Below, piece by piece: positions 6,081 to 9,279 of a DNA stretch of 9,279 bases. Every line of letters begins with the position of its first letter. Positions within the stretch are counted from its first letter, which is position 1. The stretch comes from Anaerolineales bacterium (GTDB taxonomy: Bacteria; Chloroflexota; Anaerolineae; Anaerolineales; E44-bin32). The translations under genes were made by a program, and so were the position numbers. The notes below the pieces were generated by a model, which saw only the letters and a program-made list of their open reading frames with translations, was not told the DNA's origin and searched no databases. Location of the stretch: the NCBI GenBank assembly GCA_030642885.1, contig DAOWMX010000067.1, positions 1 through 9,279 on the forward strand. The letters run 5' to 3'.

Positions 6081-6875
6081 CATGCGACCCGCCAGCGCCA
6101 TGCAGAAACTGGCCATATCCGGGAATCGTTCCTCCTGCTTCAAACCCATTGCCCTTTCGAGCGCGGCCTCCACATGCTCCGGCACAGCGGGATTAAGTTC
6201 GCGGACTGGTTTAAGGATTTCTTTGCCGAGCATGCGTTGGATGCTGTCCGCCGGACGTTGATTGGTTAAAAAAGAGTAAAGCGTTGCCGCCATGGAGTAC
6301 TGATCGCTGCGTGCGTCTGTCCTTTGTCCGCCGTATTGTTCAGGAGGTGAGAAACCGGGCGTTAGCCCACGGGCTCCGGTGGTAGTCTGTGATTGATCGA
6401 AGACCTTGGCGATACCGAAATCGACAAGGACGACGTTCCCGCCGGGCTGTAATTTGAGATTGGCCGGTTTTATATCGCGATGAATCACAGGAGGCTTGCG
6501 TGAGTGGAGGTAACTCAGTGCGCCGCAGATGGATTCCGCCCAGGTCAATACCTCAGCGGGGGTTGGCGGCTGTTTCTCTACATGTGTGTGTAGATCGACC
6601 CCCTTGACGAAGTCCATCACCAGGTATTGGCGTTCTTCAAGGATAAAGTGGTCTGTCACTCGAGGGAGGTTAGGGTGGCGCAGCGTAGCAAGAAGGCGAG
6701 CCTCACGCCGGAACTGCCGCTCTGATTCAGGGCTTGGGTTGAGGTTTTCCTTAACAGCGACTTTGATATCGAGCGTCAGGTCATGGGCAAGAAAAACAGC
6801 GCCCATGCCACCTTTGCCGAGTTGTCCTTCGATGCGGTAGCGGTCACGGAGAATGTCACCTTGTTGGAGCGGCAT
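6078..6875 (-). CDS. Hanks-type serine/threonine protein kinase (catalytic domain)
   Basis: This 265-residue open frame is a complete kinase domain that would phosphorylate Ser/Thr on protein targets. Landmarks: glycine loop GKGGMGAVF (20-28), ATP lysine in VAVKE (Lys42), helix-C glutamate in FRREARLL (Glu58), catalytic loop HRDIKPAN (132-139, Asp134), DFG (152-154), activation segment with TTTGARGLTPGFSPPEQYGG (165-183), and subdomain IX DARSDQYS (187-194). No key residue is missing. The domain ends at about residue 262, just before TAG; after that codon the same frame encodes a membrane helix and beta-propeller (4887-6077), so the ancestral product was probably a receptor kinase of about 662 residues. 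As read, the product would be a soluble kinase without its sensor. A promoter directly upstream suggests a leaderless mRNA, which fits the absence of a ribosome-binding site. It is divergent from fdhD. Confidence 0.93.
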   Translation of the reverse strand: MPLQQGDILRDRYRIEGQLGKGGMGAVFLAHDLTLDIKVAVKENLNPSPESERQFRREARLLATLRHPNLPRVTDHFILEERQYLVMDFVKGVDLHTHVEKQPPTPAEVLTWAESICGALSYLHSRKPPVIHRDIKPANLKLQPGGNVVLVDFGIAKVFDQSQTTTGARGLTPGFSPPEQYGGQRTDARSDQYSMAATLYSFLTNQRPADSIQRMLGKEILKPVRELNPAVPEHVEAALERAMGLKQEERFPDMASFCMALAGRM

Positions 6876-6882
6876 GCTGCAA

Positions 6883-6911
6883 ATTGTATGTCAGCCGAAG
6901 CAACAGGGCAA
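6883..6911 (-). promoter_or_regulatory. sigma70-type promoter of the kinase locus
   Basis: On the minus strand TTGCCC (6911-6906) and TACAAT (6888-6883) are separated by exactly 17 bp. Transcription should begin about seven bases after the -10, at or one base before the ATG at 6875-6873. The short stretch between (TTTGCAGC) holds no ribosome-binding site, so a leaderless transcript is expected. Confidence 0.65.
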
Positions 6912-6950
6912 TAGTAAAGTCACCTGCAGCGATTCGCACAACGATGTCTC

Positions 6951-6977
6951 TTGGCAACAACGCAGATGGGCTACAAT
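6951..6977 (+). promoter_or_regulatory. probable fdhD promoter
   Basis: TTGGCA (6951-6956) and TACAAT (6972-6977) are 15 bp apart, a little short, but the -10 is identical to that of the divergent kinase promoter. The predicted start near 6984 gives a leader of about 94 nt before the chosen fdhD ATG. I see no recognised riboswitch in that leader. Confidence 0.45.
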
Positions 6978-7065
6978 TGCAGAAGTAGGAGGGATGGTCA
7001 GCATTGATGGATTCCACAATTACACACGGTCGCGTAAGGAACCATGCAAACACGCTGTTCCCGGT

Positions 7066-7073
7066 GAGGAGGG
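7066..7073 (+). promoter_or_regulatory. ribosome-binding site deciding the fdhD start
   Basis: GAGGAGGG lies four bases before ATG at 7078. The other in-frame candidate, ATG at 6994, has AGGAGGG at 6987-6993 touching it directly, which is too close for efficient initiation. Confidence 0.55.
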
Positions 7074-7077
7074 TTGG

Positions 7078-7872
7078 ATGAGTGCAGGTACGGTTTCAGC
7101 ACAATGGAATGTCTACGGAGATGGTTGGTCGCGAGCCGAGGGCGAGGCCATCGGTGAGATGTTGGTAACGATCAGCGTCAACGCGGAGGAATGGGTGACC
7201 CTCATGTGTACGCCGAGTCAGCAAGATCTTCTGGCGATAGGTTTCCTGGTCAACGAAGGTTTGATAGACAGTATGGATGACATCGATCATGTCCATGTCA
7301 GCGAGGATGGCTGCTGCGTGGACGTGTGGCTCCAGGACCCGGTCGAGTTGCCCAGGCGGGGCATCATCACAAGCGGGTGTGGCGGAGGTGTGACCTTCGA
7401 GGAGCCCGAGGCGGATATCGAACCTCTAACAAGTGAGCTGCAGATCTCCCCTGAGCGTTTATTCGCCCTCTTTCGCCAATTGCACATTCCCGACAGCCTA
7501 CATGCCCGGGCGCGAGGAGTGCATGCTTCAGGTCTGACCGATGGTGAGAAGATCATAGCTCTGGCGGAGGATGTCGGTCGCCACAACACGCTGGACAAAC
7601 TTCGGGGTTCATGTTTACTGCAAGGCATCGCAACCGAGGGGCTGGCGCTCCTGGCGACAGGCCGAATTTCGTCTGAAATGCTGCGCAAGGGGGCAAAGAT
7701 GGGCTGCCCGATCATCGCCTCTCGCAACTCGCCGACGTCGTTGTCTATTGCCATGGCGCGCGCATGGGACATTACGCTGATCGGTTACGCCCGTCAGGGA
7801 ACGATGAGGGTTTACACCCGGCCAGATCGCCTCGGGTATGAAGCGGGTAGACCCGCCGACGCAACCAGCTAA
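7078..7872 (+). CDS. fdhD: formate dehydrogenase accessory sulfurtransferase FdhD
   Basis: A 264-residue cytoplasmic protein close to the usual family length (E. coli FdhD 277). In the family it carries sulfur from the cysteine desulfurase to the Mo-bis-MGD cofactor of formate dehydrogenase, which is inactive without that sulfido ligand. Visible signatures: LLAIGFLVNEGLI (51-63), TSGCGGG (98-104) at the position of the E. coli CxxC loop, GVHASGL (147-153), EDVGRHNTLDKLRG (164-177), TGRISSEMLRKGAKMG (194-209), and ITLIGYAR (232-239). Cys101 matches the first Cys of the E. coli Cys121/Cys124 pair, while the second is Gly104; this may be a subfamily form. Upstream in-frame ATGs at 6853 and 6994 are rejected: the first overlaps the kinase gene and the region before 7078 does not resemble FdhD. 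The gene converges with the formate dehydrogenase subunit, so the two are transcribed separately. Confidence 0.93.
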   Translation: MSAGTVSAQWNVYGDGWSRAEGEAIGEMLVTISVNAEEWVTLMCTPSQQDLLAIGFLVNEGLIDSMDDIDHVHVSEDGCCVDVWLQDPVELPRRGIITSGCGGGVTFEEPEADIEPLTSELQISPERLFALFRQLHIPDSLHARARGVHASGLTDGEKIIALAEDVGRHNTLDKLRGSCLLQGIATEGLALLATGRISSEMLRKGAKMGCPIIASRNSPTSLSIAMARAWDITLIGYARQGTMRVYTRPDRLGYEAGRPADATS

Positions 7873-7933
7873 CGCGCGGCGTTATTTCCATTCAACGCAA
7901 ACTTTCGAAGTGAAAACTCCAAGAGCGCATCGC

Positions 7934-9279
7934 TCAGTGTGCTCGGGGATTCTCCAGGCGGATGGCGGAGATCTTGTATTCGGGTATCTTCGCGATCGGA
8001 TCAAGGGTGTGATCCTGGGTAAGTCGGTTAGCAGGCGCTTCGCGCCAGTGGAACGCCAGGAAAACGGTGCCCGGGGGAACCTCTTCCGAGATCTTCGTCT
8101 TCGTGCGGATCGTTCCTCGCCGGCTGTGGATGATCACAGCAAAACCGTCCTTAAGGCCGAGGGCCTCAGCGTCCTGGGGGTTGATTTCGGCGTACCCTCT
8201 TGGTTCACGCCAGTGGAGCGGCGCGCTGCGGCGGGTCATGGTTCCCGAGTGATAATGATACAGGACTCGTCCGGTGGTGAGGGTGAGGGGGTATTCCTCG
8301 TCCGCCATCTCGGCAGGGTCTCGAGCTTCGACGGCGTGGAATTTACCTTGACCCCTCGCGAAAGTATCAACATGAAGGATGGGGGTGCCCGGATGTGTTT
8401 CGCTCGGGCAGGGCCACTGTAATCCTGAGGGCTCTAGGCGGTCGTAGCTCATGCCGCTATAGATCGGGGTCACAAGAGTCAGTTCATCGAAAATCGAGGA
8501 TGCCGAATCGTACTTCCATGCTTCAGGGCCCGGTTTGCGGTCAAGCTTTTGGGTTACGCGAGCGGCAATGTCGGCGATGATAGACCAATCAGGCCGCGCC
8601 TCTCCCGGAGGAGAGATGACCTTGCGAATTCTCTGTACGCGCCGCTCTGTATTGGTGAAAGTGCCATCTTTCTCTAGAGATGATGCGGCGGGGAGCAGGA
8701 CATGGGCCAGGAAGGCCGTCTCGCTGGGGAAGATATCCTGCACGATCAGCAAGTCTAGCTTTCGAAAGGCTTCTTCGACGTGATTGCTGTTCGGATCCGA
8801 CATCATCGGGTTCTCCCCCATGACGTATATGGCATGAACTTCGCCAGCCAGCGCGGCATGAGTGGATTCCACGATGGTTAACCCCACATCGCATGGGAGT
8901 TGTTCAACTTCCCAGGTTTTGGCCGTCTCCTCGCGCAGCTTGTCATCGGTTACCTGCTGATAACCCGGCAACACGTTAACTAATCCGCCGACGTCGCAGG
9001 CGCCCTGGACGTTGGCTTGTCCTCGCAGTGGGTTGACGCCTGTGGATGGCTTTCCGATCTGTCCGCAGAGCATACTCAGGTTGGCCAGGGTTAGAACGTT
9101 GTCGGTGCCGTTGCTGCGCTGGGTGATACCCATGGCGTAGAGAATAGTGCTATGGCCGTGGGCTTCCCCGTAGATAGATTCCCCATGAGCGCGTTCGCCC
9201 AGGGCGTACCAGCGAGCCGCCTGAATAATTTTCTCCTCCGGCACACCGGATGCCAGAGTAGCCCTCTCTGGTGTGTAAC
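7934..9279 (-). CDS. fdhA: formate dehydrogenase catalytic (molybdopterin) subunit, C-terminal part; 5' end outside the window
   Basis: This is the last 448 or so codons of an FdhF/FdhA-type subunit that oxidises formate to CO2 at a Mo- or W-bis-MGD centre. The frame continues upstream of the GTG at 9244-9242 to the window edge (YTPERATLASG), so that GTG is not the start. Counting from it: the MGITQRSNGTDNV and GVNPLRGQANVQGACD segments (38-50, 69-84) are diagnostic of formate dehydrogenases; the MGENPMMSDP and LLPAASSLEKDGTFTNTERR segments (142-151, 183-202) belong to the second MGD half; the C-terminal molydop-binding barrel starts at about TLTTGRVLYHYHSGTMTRRS (321-340) and runs to PEYK (421-424). 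The Cys/Sec metal ligand and the Fe-S clusters lie beyond the edge and cannot be judged. The stop is TGA at 7936-7934, 61 bp from the fdhD stop, with no clear terminator between. Other subunits or an electron-transfer partner may lie to the right. Confidence 0.93.
   Translation of the reverse strand, partial: YTPERATLASGVPEEKIIQAARWYALGERAHGESIYGEAHGHSTILYAMGITQRSNGTDNVLTLANLSMLCGQIGKPSTGVNPLRGQANVQGACDVGGLVNVLPGYQQVTDDKLREETAKTWEVEQLPCDVGLTIVESTHAALAGEVHAIYVMGENPMMSDPNSNHVEEAFRKLDLLIVQDIFPSETAFLAHVLLPAASSLEKDGTFTNTERRVQRIRKVISPPGEARPDWSIIADIAARVTQKLDRKPGPEAWKYDSASSIFDELTLVTPIYSGMSYDRLEPSGLQWPCPSETHPGTPILHVDTFARGQGKFHAVEARDPAEMADEEYPLTLTTGRVLYHYHSGTMTRRSAPLHWREPRGYAEINPQDAEALGLKDGFAVIIHSRRGTIRTKTKISEEVPPGTVFLAFHWREAPANRLTQDHTLDPIAKIPEYKISAIRLENPRAH

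Noticed and set aside
6853..7077. N-terminal extension of fdhD to ATG 6853 or ATG 6994
   Set aside because: The first would overlap the kinase start and promoter. The second has its purine-rich site touching the ATG. The added residues do not look like FdhD, and the ATG at 7078 has a properly spaced GAGGAGGG.
7923..7935. GAGCG-CAT-CGCTC hairpin between the convergent fdhD and formate dehydrogenase genes
   Set aside because: The stem is only 5 bp, it overlaps the stop codon, and no U-run follows on either strand, so it was not called a terminator.

Overview
The window looks like chromosomal DNA from an anaerobic or facultative bacterium, most likely Chloroflexota (Anaerolineae-like). This is inferred from three traits: lipoproteins with Thr/Pro-rich linkers of the PTPTP kind, a Hanks-type Ser/Thr kinase joined through a membrane segment to an extracellular beta-propeller, and a DUF1786 protein beside formate dehydrogenase genes. 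No rRNA, tRNA, CRISPR array or transposase is visible, so the assignment rests on protein style alone.

Left third (1-3681, minus strand): two tandem paralogous lipoprotein genes (151-1557 and 2124-3509). Each has a signal peptide with a lipobox, a Thr/Pro-rich linker, a nearly identical core of about 260 residues with a DxDxDGxGD loop, and a C-terminal carboxypeptidase-regulatory/Cna_B-like beta domain that has diverged strongly between the copies. Promoter boxes and ribosome-binding sites are conserved upstream of both. Each gene has its own hairpin terminator. A second copy of the first gene's terminator, with about 100 bp of flank and its loop sequence inverted, stands alone between the two genes (1718-1828) and looks like the trace of a lost or rearranged copy.

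Middle (3682-6875, minus strand): a DUF1786 ASKHA-fold protein follows, by 53 bp, a kinase/beta-propeller locus. The kinase (6078-6875) and the transmembrane plus PD40 propeller segment (4887-6077) share one reading frame and are separated only by a single TAG codon at 6078-6080. The propeller half has no credible start codon that would keep its membrane helix. This looks like one receptor kinase gene of about 662 codons with an in-frame amber. The kinase has a good promoter (TTGCCC-N17-TACAAT) placed so that its mRNA is probably leaderless.

Right third (6876-9279): fdhD, the sulfurtransferase needed to activate formate dehydrogenase, is divergent from the kinase. It converges tail to tail, 61 bp apart, with the 3' part of a molybdopterin formate dehydrogenase catalytic subunit that runs off the right edge. 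FdhD and FdhA work together: FdhD passes sulfur to the Mo-bis-MGD cofactor that FdhA uses to oxidise formate. A role for DUF1786 or the kinase in formate metabolism is only suggested by proximity.

The observations most worth a second look are the amber codon inside the receptor kinase, the terminator repeat with inverted loop, and the mosaic divergence of the two lipoprotein paralogues.
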